A stretch of DNA of 37,710 bases, taken from a virus. Below the pieces are notes generated by a model. The model was not told the origin of the DNA. It made no database searches and saw only the letters and a list, made by a program, of their open reading frames with translations. This document shows positions 8,838-15,584 of the stretch, in pieces; the stretch's first letter is position 1; every line of letters starts with the position of its first letter. Where the stretch lies: the IMG/VR virus record IMGVR_UViG_3300034374_004244, positions 1-37,710 of that record; one strand, written 5' to 3'. A program made the translations under genes and the position numbers.

Positions 8838-9196
8838 TATGATATCTCCACTGTTGTTTTACCAACTATTGAAATAAGTTGTCTTTTTCTATTTTGTTCT
8901 GCACCATTATCAGGCTGCATTCCAGAAGAATCAAAAGCAAATTCTCCAGGTAAGGATAAATCAGTTGTAGTAAATCTAGATCCTCCAGAGTTAAAAGTAA
9001 AATCTTGAGGTCTTGCATTTCTTAATGCAATCGCATCTGCCTTAACTGTTTTTCTTCTTATTTGTGGATGTTTAGGCTCAAATTCAGATATATGTACTAA
9101 TGCACCTGTCCATTCTCTAACCATTTCTTGATATGGAAAAGCCATTCCAGAACGATCAGATATTGCATGTGATTTTTTACCTGTTGCGTATGCCAT
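8837..9196 (-). CDS. putative connector-region protein, 119 aa
   Basis: Lies between two adaptor-like genes with single-base overlaps on both sides. It begins MAYATGKKSHAISDRSGMAF, has the block GALVHISEFEPKHPQIRRK (about 31-49) and ends in a short beta strand. The same arrangement is familiar from marine phages with P22-like connectors. Probably a small virion protein; no enzymatic motif. Confidence 0.6.
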   Translation of the reverse strand: MAYATGKKSHAISDRSGMAFPYQEMVREWTGALVHISEFEPKHPQIRRKTVKADAIALRNARPQDFTFNSGGSRFTTTDLSLPGEFAFDSSGMQPDNGAEQNRKRQLISIVGKTTVEIS

Positions 9197-9885
9197 TATA
9201 CTCCATCTCCAAAGTAAGTTTGTGGTGAAATATATAAAGAAGTTCTAGAACCATCTTCATCTAAAGCTCTTTTCATTTCATCTTCATAAGCTAATTTTAA
9301 CATTTGTGTTCTATCTGCAGCTTTTAAAAACGATAGATAATAAGCTAGACCTGCTACCATACAAGGTAAAAATCTATAAGGTGCATCAGGAGTATTTGTA
9401 TATCCTCCAGCATCTTCAATTCTAGCAATATAATAATATTTTAAATAAGTGTAAGTAGATGCATCAGGTGTTTGATACAAATATATTTGTGGATTAATTT
9501 GTCTATCTACATAATACTGTGACGGTTGTCCTGTGGCACCTTTATTTGGTAAAGCTGCATAGTTAGATCTATCTGTTTTAGTTAAAGATACATCCGTTAT
9601 CGACGGCCCCGTGCCAGCTCCTGTAGATATGTAAGCTTCTAATACATCACTACAATCACTTGGAGTTGCGTATTGTTCTGTTCCTGATGTTAATACTTGT
9701 TCATAATTTTTTACCTTCCATAAATGTAATCCTCTGTTACCCCATTCAGATAACAATAAATTTAAATTTCTTCTAGCTCTTTTTAAATCATAACCTGAGT
9801 CTGTAGATAAACCACATCTTTCATATGCTTCATCTATAATTTCATCTATATTTAAATTAAATGATGTAGTTCCTGAGCTAGCCAT
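9196..9885 (-). CDS. P22 gp4-like head completion / tail accessory protein, 229 aa
   Basis: The N-terminal helical hairpin DEIIDEAYERCG, then LKRARRNLNLLLSEWGNRGLH (residues about 38-58), is characteristic of the gp4-like connector family that attaches to the portal ring. It is followed by a beta insert and the helical stretch PYRFLPCMVAGLAYYLSFL (about 166-184). Its position near the other adaptor supports the call. One-base overlap (TAATG) with the gene upstream. Confidence 0.65.
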   Translation of the reverse strand: MASSGTTSFNLNIDEIIDEAYERCGLSTDSGYDLKRARRNLNLLLSEWGNRGLHLWKVKNYEQVLTSGTEQYATPSDCSDVLEAYISTGAGTGPSITDVSLTKTDRSNYAALPNKGATGQPSQYYVDRQINPQIYLYQTPDASTYTYLKYYYIARIEDAGGYTNTPDAPYRFLPCMVAGLAYYLSFLKAADRTQMLKLAYEDEMKRALDEDGSRTSLYISPQTYFGDGV

Positions 9886-10109
9886 TATAACATTCCTTTA
9901 TAATAATCTTTCATGTTTATAAAACCACCTGTAGAGTTTTTAGAAATACCTCCACCAGCTGTGCTTTTAGTTTGTTGTTGCATTTGTCTTAATCCTTCAC
10001 TCACAGCAGATTCTAAAGACATATCAATTCTTAAATCGCTAACTAATGAATTAAACTTCTTTTTATTAGCTGGACTTGCATTCTTGTAATATTTAGCTGC
10101 GTAATCCAT
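9885..10109 (-). CDS. small protein with C-terminal DYYKGML peptide, 74 aa
   Basis: Lys/Ser/Gln-rich helical protein ending GGFINMKDYYKGML. The neighbouring 75-aa product ends SYEDYYKDIL, so the two unrelated bodies share a C-terminal DYYKxxL tag. Overlaps both neighbours by one base. No known domain; probably a virion-associated or assembly protein by location. Confidence 0.65.
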   Translation of the reverse strand: MDYAAKYYKNASPANKKKFNSLVSDLRIDMSLESAVSEGLRQMQQQTKSTAGGGISKNSTGGFINMKDYYKGML

Positions 10110-10336
10110 TATAAAATATCTTTATAATAATCCTCGTAAGATTTATTAGAAACCATTTGTTCTCCAACTTCTGATTTAATATGAGAACCAATGTATTCAC
10201 CCATTTTAGGAGATCCTGAACTTCTTTTTTTCATTGGAACACAGTTAGGTACTTTTTTACCATTCTTCATCTTAGTTCCAACCATTTCATAACCTTCCCA
10301 ACAAGGACCTTTTCCTTTTTTCATTTTTTTTGCCAT
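10109..10336 (-). CDS. small basic protein with C-terminal DYYKDIL peptide, 75 aa
   Basis: Very basic N-terminus (MAKKMKKGKG) followed by CWEGYEMVGTKMKNGKKVP with two Cys (13 and 32), a pattern seen in small marine phage proteins and possibly metal- or nucleic-acid-binding. The C-terminus DYYKDIL matches the next gene's end. The ATG is preceded by GGAGGAATA and overlaps the stop of the 59-aa gene by one base. Confidence 0.7.
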   Translation of the reverse strand: MAKKMKKGKGPCWEGYEMVGTKMKNGKKVPNCVPMKKRSSGSPKMGEYIGSHIKSEVGEQMVSNKSYEDYYKDIL

Positions 10337-10515
10337 TATTCCTCCATTTTAGCGGCCGCATTGTAAGTTTTATACTTATCCTTTTTGCGGTTGTACAACT
10401 TCTTTGATTGTACCACTTTTGGCTTAAACAGTAAATGTCCTTGAAAGAGCGTTTTTGCGATTAGGTTTCTTAGCTTGAAGCTTCTTCTTTTTATCTTTTT
10501 CTTTTTTTTCGCCAC
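10336..10515 (-). CDS. GTG-started basic protein, 59 aa
   Basis: Opens with GTG, eight bases after AAGG, within the coding region of the 46-aa gene in another frame, and ends in a TAATG junction with the next gene. It starts VAKKKKKIKRR and has RNLIAKTLFQGHLLF, then KPKVVQSKKLYNRKK. The block NxxAKxLxxxxxxxKxVxxxKxxYxRK is, from memory, a frequent small phage protein, which makes this frame convincing despite the GTG start. Probably nucleic-acid-binding given its charge. Confidence 0.6.
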   Translation of the reverse strand: MAKKKKKIKRRSFKLRNLIAKTLFQGHLLFKPKVVQSKKLYNRKKDKYKTYNAAAKMEE

Positions 10516-10564
10516 TTAATTGACCTTCTACTTGTTTTGTTATTTGTGATCTTCCTATTGGCAT
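10424..10564 (-). CDS. small basic protein MPIGRS type, 46 aa
   Basis: Starts MPIGRSQITKQVEGQLSG and ends in a Lys/Arg-rich tail; the start resembles short proteins seen near structural genes in marine phages. AAAGG lies 11 bases upstream of the ATG. More than half of it overlaps the 59-aa GTG gene in another frame. Both may be translated; this one is supported mainly by its N-terminus and ribosome site. Confidence 0.5.
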   Translation of the reverse strand: MPIGRSQITKQVEGQLSGEKKEKDKKKKLQAKKPNRKNALSRTFTV

Positions 10565-10611
10565 ATAATATTTTACCTTTTTTTGTTTAATTAATCTAGA
10601 CTTAAATCTCC

Positions 10612-11208
10612 TTATTCTAAAATTAATGTTTGGTTTTTATTTGAGGTTATTTCTTTTTTTACTGAGGAAACATTCAAATTCCAAGATATTATAATTTTTG
10701 TTTCTTCTTTTTGTAAAGCTGGTGCTCTGTGAATTAAATGTGAAGGAAAAAATATAATATCACCTTCTTTTACTTTTATTCTAAAAGATACATCAAAATT
10801 GTTTGGACTTAAAAACTCAGTATAGTTACTTATGTCATCTTCAGGTAATTTTAAATAATAAACTCCTGAAAAATTATCATGATGTATGTGCCAGTTATGT
10901 GTATTATTTTTTTTATATACTTGATACCAAATTTTATTGATTATAATATCAGTGTAACCTAAAGAATCAGAAAATTTACTTAATTGGCTATACAAATCAT
11001 TAATTAAATATTTTATCCAAGGTCTTTCTGTATTATCTGCCAAAGGCCAATCTAATTTAAAAATTTTGTCATTAAAATTACCTTTATTATTATGCCAACC
11101 TTTATCCTTAGAGTTTAAAATTAAATCTGTTAAATGTGTCTTTAATTTTGAATGACTATTAAATTGATCTTTTAGAATAAAATTAATTATTTCAAATTTT
11201 TTAATCAT
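10612..11208 (-). CDS. 2OG-Fe(II) oxygenase family protein, 198 aa
   Basis: Iron-ligand region HNWHIHHDNFSGVYYLKLP (104-122), with H107, H109 and D111 as candidate ligands. PxxHLIHRAP places a distal His at 160, and KIIISWNLN (171-179) forms the closing strand. KEGDIIFFPS (148-156 region) is the usual turn before the distal His. It resembles the short phage 2OG-FeII_Oxy_5 type of putative oxygenases. It lies directly after the M15 peptidase gene, two bases apart. Substrate unknown. Confidence 0.75.
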   Translation of the reverse strand: MIKKFEIINFILKDQFNSHSKLKTHLTDLILNSKDKGWHNNKGNFNDKIFKLDWPLADNTERPWIKYLINDLYSQLSKFSDSLGYTDIIINKIWYQVYKKNNTHNWHIHHDNFSGVYYLKLPEDDISNYTEFLSPNNFDVSFRIKVKEGDIIFFPSHLIHRAPALQKEETKIIISWNLNVSSVKKEITSNKNQTLILE

Positions 11209-11210
11209 TA

Positions 11211-11690
11211 TTATAAAACCAAATCTTTAGCTTTTCCTATTATTGGTTTATATTTTGTTTTACCTTCTGATTTATAGGCTAACATAAATTGTTCTCTTCT
11301 ATTTTCGGGTACCCAACTGCAATGAATCCATCCTGAGTTTGGCTCACCAGGAGTATAATACTCCAAAATCAATTGATCTGTTTCAAGATTTTTTTTAATC
11401 CAATCTGCAACTTCTGCATTATCTACACCTACGCATTCGAAATCTGCGGCTTCAGCTTTAGCATGCTGTGAGTTAGCTGAACTACCTATAGCAAGACATA
11501 ATTCAACACTACGAAATCCGCTAGTCACTTTAACTCTACCGAAGTGGTCTCGAACGGGTTGAAGAATATTTTCGCACAACGCTTTTAGTTTTTCTATTTG
11601 ACCTGCATTAGGATTATTATTAATTCCTTTTCTGACAGCAGTATCAGATTTGATGAGTTCTAAAAGAGTAAAATTTCTACTAAGATTCAT
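11211..11690 (-). CDS. M15-type peptidase, probable endolysin, 159 aa
   Basis: Matches the short peptidase M15_3 family (D-Ala-D-Ala carboxypeptidase or murein endopeptidase fold). KVTSGFRS (54-61) is followed by the zinc ligands H76 and D83 in SQHAKAEAADF, and H123 in SGWIHCSW; E110 may be catalytic. N-terminal FTLLELIKSDTA is typical of the family. No signal peptide, so release would need a holin. Flanked by oxygenase genes, with TM-containing small genes upstream forming a likely lysis group. Confidence 0.85.
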   Translation of the reverse strand: MNLSRNFTLLELIKSDTAVRKGINNNPNAGQIEKLKALCENILQPVRDHFGRVKVTSGFRSVELCLAIGSSANSQHAKAEAADFECVGVDNAEVADWIKKNLETDQLILEYYTPGEPNSGWIHCSWVPENRREQFMLAYKSEGKTKYKPIIGKAKDLVL

Positions 11691-11711
11691 TTTTTTTTAT
11701 TTAATATTTTA

Positions 11712-12338
11712 CTATAAAGGTTGTATTTCACAATAGCTATCTGCCGTAGGTCTTCCTATTTTTCCAACAGGTATAAAATTAAATGCCAATGATATTCTTT
11801 CTTCATGAGACTTATTTATATTTATCTTATGAAAAACTTCTGAAGGAAATATTACTATGTCTCCAGGCAACGTATCAATTAAAAATTCGCAGTTGTTTAA
11901 CATATTGTACTTTTTAGGAATTAATAAAAATCTTTTAGTTTCATAATTTACAAAAGTTATTTTTGCTTTTTCTTTTGGTGTTTTTAAATATAAAACTCCA
12001 CTGTACATACAATTATTATGATTATGATAATTTGCTCTCTGGTTATTAAGTGTTTTAGTTAACCACGATGTTGTTATTTTAAATTCTTGATCCCATTCTA
12101 ATATATTAGAAACATAATTATTAAAATGTTCCTCAACATGTTTTCTTATTTCTTCATACGGTTTTTTATCTAAAATTTTTTTATCTAAAGACGAGTACGA
12201 AAATTGTTCGTTTGAATCAACCTCTATATATTTCCATTTAATTTTCTCTAATTCAGGATATATTTTACTAATTTCATAATCTATACTATTTAAATAGATA
12301 GGCTTAGAAAAAATTGGAAATACTTTTGCATCTTTCAT
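11712..12338 (-). CDS. 2OG-Fe(II) oxygenase, 2OG-FeII_Oxy_5-like, 208 aa
   Basis: A classic short phage dioxygenase. RANYHNHNNCMYSGVLYLKT (101-120) holds H105 and H107. LPGDIVIFPSEVFHKI (157-172) provides distal H170. EERISLAFNFIPVGKIG (179-195) supplies R181 for the cosubstrate. The N-terminal VFPIFSKPIYL is typical of this family. It overlaps the upstream small membrane protein gene by one base. The substrate is unknown. Confidence 0.85.
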   Translation of the reverse strand: MKDAKVFPIFSKPIYLNSIDYEISKIYPELEKIKWKYIEVDSNEQFSYSSLDKKILDKKPYEEIRKHVEEHFNNYVSNILEWDQEFKITTSWLTKTLNNQRANYHNHNNCMYSGVLYLKTPKEKAKITFVNYETKRFLLIPKKYNMLNNCEFLIDTLPGDIVIFPSEVFHKININKSHEERISLAFNFIPVGKIGRPTADSYCEIQPL

Positions 12339-12562
12339 TATTTTGGTTTTATAATTCTTTTTATACTTATACTGCCATCTATATTTTTTTCAAGCTCTGC
12401 ATCTACAGTCCCGCACATGTACTGAATATTAACATTTACATCACGTTCCGCCAGGCGTTTTCCCTTCAAACAATCTGACATAGATTCTTTTATTCTATGT
12501 TCTTTAAGCTCTCCTGCTATAAACATACAAAGAGCAACAACACTACTAATGACCGTTTCCAT
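12338..12562 (-). CDS. small N-terminally anchored membrane protein, 74 aa
   Basis: I start it at the ATG at 12562, which has GGGAG seven bases upstream, rather than at a TTG two codons earlier. Residues about 2-17 (ETVISSVVALCMFIAG) form one hydrophobic helix, followed by a charged segment (ELKEHRIKESM) and two Cys. It overlaps the previous coiled-coil membrane gene by 17 bases. With the M15 peptidase nearby, a role in lysis (spanin- or holin-related) is possible but unproven. Confidence 0.7.
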   Translation of the reverse strand: METVISSVVALCMFIAGELKEHRIKESMSDCLKGKRLAERDVNVNIQYMCGTVDAELEKNIDGSISIKRIIKPK

Positions 12563-12965
12563 TAGCAAACTCCCGTTGTTTGTCTTTTAATTTTTCTATA
12601 TCTTTTTGAGCTTTATCTAATTGTTTCATTAAGAATTCTATATTAACTTTATTAGTCATATTCATCTCTTGAGTCTGTTGCATTTTTTCTACTTGTTTAT
12701 ATAGATCTTCGATAAGCATGAACTGCTCAGAATCAGCGGGCAACGAACCCATTAAACCTCTTGGCCATTTTATTCTAAACTCTGTGTTATCTTCAACATC
12801 TGCTTCCATTAATTGTAATCGAGTATGATGTTGGTTTTGTGTTTCAATCAAACCAAAATAAGCCCAGGTGCCGATTGCGACAAGACCGATCAAACTGGCA
12901 ACCGTCTTCATAGGCATCTGCACGGAAGCCTCCTCAGAGATAGTGAGTGGTTTCTTTATTGACAT
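12546..12965 (-). CDS. single-TM coiled-coil protein, putative lysis accessory, 139 aa
   Basis: ATG at 12965 (MSIKKPLTISEEA) is preferred over the GTG three codons upstream; neither has a strong ribosome site. One membrane segment, TVASLIGLVAIGTWAYFGLI (about residues 21-40), is followed by a periplasmic-type domain and a long coiled coil rich in Gln, Lys and Glu to the C-terminus. The layout resembles phage proteins that span or bridge the envelope. It overlaps the zinc-ribbon gene upstream by 10 bases. Confidence 0.65.
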   Translation of the reverse strand: MSIKKPLTISEEASVQMPMKTVASLIGLVAIGTWAYFGLIETQNQHHTRLQLMEADVEDNTEFRIKWPRGLMGSLPADSEQFMLIEDLYKQVEKMQQTQEMNMTNKVNIEFLMKQLDKAQKDIEKLKDKQREFANGNGH

Positions 12966-13090
12966 GAAAGGCACTCATCTGAACCAGAATCTAATTCAGC
13001 TAAGGCCTCCTCTTTACAATCCTGACTACAAAATTGATCTAATTCATCTTTTGGTTGAAACTCTTTTTCACACTGTTTACAATTTTTCAT
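12956..13090 (-). CDS. zinc-ribbon mini-protein, 44 aa
   Basis: Encodes MKNCKQCEKEFQPKDE, then FCSQDCKEE and a C-terminal CLSC. Cys 4, 7, 21 and 25 form a CxxC/CxxxC pair that would bind one zinc, and the final CxxC is a second half-site. It overlaps both the next gene (10 bases) and the preceding 24-aa frame. The regular Cys spacing in so short a frame supports it being real. Function unknown, perhaps a regulator or adaptor. Confidence 0.65.
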   Translation of the reverse strand: MKNCKQCEKEFQPKDELDQFCSQDCKEEALAELDSGSDECLSCQ

Positions 13091-13151
13091 TATCAAAATC
13101 CTTAAATAACCACTCGACGTATTTTTTCCATAACTTTTTTAGATATTTCAT
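13077..13151 (-). CDS. 24-aa basic peptide, ATGA-coupled
   Basis: The frame starts at an ATGA junction with the 46-aa gene and ends just inside the zinc-ribbon gene. It reads MKYLKKLWKKYVEWLFKDF, an amphipathic Trp/Lys-rich helix. Only the coupling and composition support it; it may be a translation relay for the zinc-ribbon gene or chance. Confidence 0.35.
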   Translation of the reverse strand: MKYLKKLWKKYVEWLFKDFDNEKL

Positions 13152-13288
13152 TTTCTACCTCTTTTTTTTCTTAGAAGTTTTATTCTAAAGTGCCATAACC
13201 AAGATGTAAACTTGACAGTATAAGTTTCTATAAAAGAAAAAAACTTATCAATACTAGCAAAAAAAGTATACAACCATTTATCTATCAT
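13148..13288 (-). CDS. small aromatic/basic protein, 46 aa
   Basis: Begins at an ATGA junction with the 55-aa gene. The product is rich in Phe, Trp and Tyr (MIDKWLYTFFASIDKFFSFI) and ends in a basic tail (LLRKKRGRK). It could lie on the membrane surface. No family recognised; accepted because of the perfect coupling chain. Confidence 0.5.
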   Translation of the reverse strand: MIDKWLYTFFASIDKFFSFIETYTVKFTSWLWHFRIKLLRKKRGRK

Positions 13289-13452
13289 GTGCTTGCAACT
13301 TTACCTTTATTTACACCTTCTTTAATTACATACTTTTGTGTTCCGTTTGCACCTGTCTCAACTTCTTTTTTTAAATTTTTGAATAATATTTTTTCTTTTT
13401 CTGTTTTATCTTTTTGTTTTAAAAAAGATTCAATTGTTTTACTATCTCTCAT
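13285..13452 (-). CDS. small charged protein, 55 aa
   Basis: The ATG follows GAGGAG at five bases, a strong ribosome site. The product (MRDSKTIESFLKQKDKTEKE to KYVIKEGVNKGKVAST) is a charged helix with a short beta tail. It lies between the 215-aa gene and the ATGA-coupled mini-genes. No homolog recognised. Confidence 0.6.
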   Translation of the reverse strand: MRDSKTIESFLKQKDKTEKEKILFKNLKKEVETGANGTQKYVIKEGVNKGKVAST

Positions 13453-13454
13453 AA

Positions 13455-14102
13455 CTACTCCTCTATTTTTTCTTCCATTTGGTAGAACATTTTATCACTA
13501 TCTTCTGTAACCATGCTAGTATCTTCTGCATCCCAGTATGTAGTTTGTACTTTATAGTCAGGCCAGCTGTTATCAGTAGTGTAGCTATTAACATGCCACA
13601 GAATGCGATTGTTAGGCTGAGCAGCAAAATTGCCGTTAGTAAGTTCCAATATATGTGCACACTTATGTTCTTGAGGAATTTCAGAATGTTCGGTATCCAA
13701 AATATTAGTCTCTGGATGAGCCCAATCAACTGTGAATAAATATTTGCCATGATAAAATTTTTTATCTAGTCCTAAATATTTACCGTTTATACCATCCAAC
13801 CAATCAAAGCAATGCACGCTAGGCCAATAACTAAAACAATTCCACAATTCCAATTCGTGCGTCTGCATATCCGGCACATCGGCTCGGTCATACGATTTTT
13901 GGAAAAACGCTGAGATAGGCAAACGCCAATAGCACGCACCATTAGGAAGCATGATGTTAAATAAAATTGCAAGCCCTGATATTGATGTGAGACCAAAGAT
14001 AACACAGTCTTCGCTTTCTCCATGATGTTCTTTAAGGTCATAAAGATACTCCTTTCTGATCTTACAATAGATCGGTGGTATGTTTGCATTGAGATAGGCC
14101 AT
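13455..14102 (-). CDS. conserved phage protein of unknown function, 215 aa
   Basis: Starts MAYLNANIPPIYCKIRKEYLY and contains the block NIMLPNGACYWRLPISAFFQ near residues 49-68. This looks like a conserved marine phage family without known function. It is Trp-, Cys- and His-rich and acidic at the C-terminus, with no membrane segment. GC content looks higher than its neighbours. It sits two bases before the 55-aa gene and directly after the DUF6321-like gene. A regulatory or capsid-accessory role cannot be told apart. Confidence 0.7.
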   Translation of the reverse strand: MAYLNANIPPIYCKIRKEYLYDLKEHHGESEDCVIFGLTSISGLAILFNIMLPNGACYWRLPISAFFQKSYDRADVPDMQTHELELWNCFSYWPSVHCFDWLDGINGKYLGLDKKFYHGKYLFTVDWAHPETNILDTEHSEIPQEHKCAHILELTNGNFAAQPNNRILWHVNSYTTDNSWPDYKVQTTYWDAEDTSMVTEDSDKMFYQMEEKIEE

Positions 14103-14423
14103 TTAACATTTCCACCTTCTCCTTGCAGCGCAAATTCTTTTATCTGGAGTTTTGCTACAATTTACATTATGCATTCTCATTTGTCCTGCAGATCTTGCAC
14201 AATAAGATTTTCTTCTTTTTGCTGCTTTACTTCCTTTTTTAACTTTACCTGTTACTGCTGTTTTAAGTTTAGATCCAGGATTCATTCTTCGATAAGCTGC
14301 CACACCTGCACGAGTCATTCCCGCTCCACTTTTAGTAGAACGATAATTTTTTTTATTTCGCGCAGGCATACCACCTTTTGCAAAGCTGTCTATTTCTAAA
14401 CCTAGATCAGCATAGTAATCCAT
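14103..14423 (-). CDS. DUF6321-like arginine/lysine-rich protein, 106 aa
   Basis: Has the blocks KKNYRSTKSGAGMTRAGVAA, YRRMNPGSKLKTAVTGKVK and ARSAGQMRMHNVNCSKTP, with a C-terminal RRRWKC. I recognise this as the DUF6321-type family common in marine phages. It is strongly basic with conserved Cys in the second half, so nucleic-acid binding, possibly with zinc, is plausible. Function is not established. Confidence 0.8.
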   Translation of the reverse strand: MDYYADLGLEIDSFAKGGMPARNKKNYRSTKSGAGMTRAGVAAYRRMNPGSKLKTAVTGKVKKGSKAAKRRKSYCARSAGQMRMHNVNCSKTPDKRICAARRRWKC

Positions 14424-14428
14424 AATAA

Positions 14429-14758
14429 CTATCCGTTTTGACCAGTAAGATTAGGTCCTGAATATTTATCTGTTAATAAAGTATAAGCAGTAATATTTTG
14501 TTTTGTTTTACAATAAATACCTTGAGGAAATAAAATACCATCCTCTGGAAATGAAAAATTAACTACATCTCCACTAGGCACATCACCAACAAACAAAGTA
14601 TCACCAGCATTAGAGGTTGTCGTTAATTCTAACAAACCATCCCCACCACCGCTAGAGGCAATTATAATTCCTTTTAATCTAATTGGATTAGGAATTATAG
14701 CTGTAGCTCCTGCAGCTGCTGCAGATCTAGTCGCTTGTATATCACTTTTAGCTGCCAT
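14429..14758 (-). CDS. small capsid-associated beta protein, 109 aa
   Basis: Ala-rich start (MAAKSDIQATRSAAAAGATA) followed by beta strands with RLKGIIIASSGGGDG and LELTTTSNAGDTLFVGDVP. It resembles small decoration or head-fibre base proteins. Ribosome site AAGGAG five bases before the ATG, itself just after a UUCG hairpin. Assigned by composition and position. Confidence 0.6.
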   Translation of the reverse strand: MAAKSDIQATRSAAAAGATAIIPNPIRLKGIIIASSGGGDGLLELTTTSNAGDTLFVGDVPSGDVVNFSFPEDGILFPQGIYCKTKQNITAYTLLTDKYSGPNLTGQNG

Positions 14759-14773
14759 GTGTTCTCCTTAGTT

Positions 14774-14793
14774 GTGGCTCCCGAAGGAGCCAC
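14774..14793 (-). promoter_or_regulatory. cUUCGg intercistronic RNA hairpin
   Basis: On the transcribed strand GTGGCTCC-TTCG-GGAGCCAC forms a perfect 8-bp GC-rich stem closed by the very stable UUCG tetraloop. It ends six bases before the AAGGAG of the 109-aa gene. There is no U-run, so it is more likely a processing, stability or attenuation element than a terminator. Confidence 0.6.
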
Positions 14794-14809
14794 GATTAAT
14801 TATTGATTA

Positions 14810-15424
14810 CTACGCAGAATAACCGTAAACTTCAAGTAAGAATTTACCTGCAGTATATGTTCCTGTAGTACTTCCTGCTTGAACGAAATATAAATATTTA
14901 CCAACAGTTGGTAAAGTAATTATGTCGATGTCCCCTGCAGCTACACCACCAGAATTTAATAAAGATGATGCAGTTAAAGTACTGATTGCAGTTGAGTAAA
15001 CACCTGTTGCTTCATCTGCTTGATAAATATCAATATCAGTATCTCCTGTTGCTGGAGTTTCTAAAGTTAATAGCCTTGCAGAAAACAAAGTTCCGTTGTT
15101 TGCCGCTGTAAGTGCAGCAAAATAAGCTGGACTTGAGTTATCGACTCCGATAATATCATTTGTAGTTCCAGATGAAGTTATACCTGTTAAATCAATCATA
15201 ATAGTTGTTTTAATAATTGATCCAACTTTTTCTAATGAAGTTGCATAAACTCCAGTTGCAGATATACCTGCTCCTGCTGTAGCATTTGTGTTAGCAGTTG
15301 CTGAAACAAATCCTGTAGAATCTACAGAAAAGTTAGTTGTAAGGGCACCAGTAGATGAGTTTTTAGTTACTCCTAAAAAACCATTTTCCGATCGGACTGG
15401 TCCTGTAAATGTAGTGTTTGCCAT
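14810..15424 (-). CDS. putative capsid decoration / head fibre protein, 204 aa
   Basis: Thr/Ser/Ala/Gly-rich beta protein starting MANTTFTGPVRSENGFLGVT, a start common to marine phage capsid-surface proteins. The C-terminal part (KYLYFVQAGSTTGTYTAGKF) is a beta sandwich-like stretch. It follows the capsid gene but is separated from it by a terminator, so it may have its own promoter or depend on readthrough. Confidence 0.6.
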   Translation of the reverse strand: MANTTFTGPVRSENGFLGVTKNSSTGALTTNFSVDSTGFVSATANTNATAGAGISATGVYATSLEKVGSIIKTTIMIDLTGITSSGTTNDIIGVDNSSPAYFAALTAANNGTLFSARLLTLETPATGDTDIDIYQADEATGVYSTAISTLTASSLLNSGGVAAGDIDIITLPTVGKYLYFVQAGSTTGTYTAGKFLLEVYGYSA

Positions 15425-15524
15425 AATAGTCTCCTTTGTATAGCGTTCGTTATGTAGTCTCTATACCGTCTGCCTAGTCAGTCTACACAACAAATTAATT
15501 GTTCTAGGTGTTTTAATTATACAT

Positions 15525-15557
15525 AAAAAAAGGGGCAGAGTAAACTCCGCCCCTTTT
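15525..15557 (-). terminator. strong terminator after the major capsid gene
   Basis: AAAAGGGGC, one mismatch, GAG, loop of four, CTC, GCCCCTTTT: a 12-pair stem with one mismatch and a T7 run on the minus-strand transcript. It starts 28 bases after the capsid stop. The reverse strand also ends in TTTT, so it may work both ways. Confidence 0.85.
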
Positions 15558-15584
15558 CAATAATACAATTAAGTATTAAAGCTA

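Noticed and set aside
10424-10564. Ribosomal frameshift at the A-rich run joining the 46-aa and 59-aa frames
   Set aside because: A -1 shift at the AAAAAAA run meets a stop four codons later; a +1 shift would be needed, while a GTG with its own ribosome site explains the second frame more simply.
13463-13750. Minus-strand 95-codon and plus-strand frames inside the 215-aa gene
   Set aside because: Shadows of the 215-aa gene, which has conserved-looking blocks and ordinary spacing to its neighbours.
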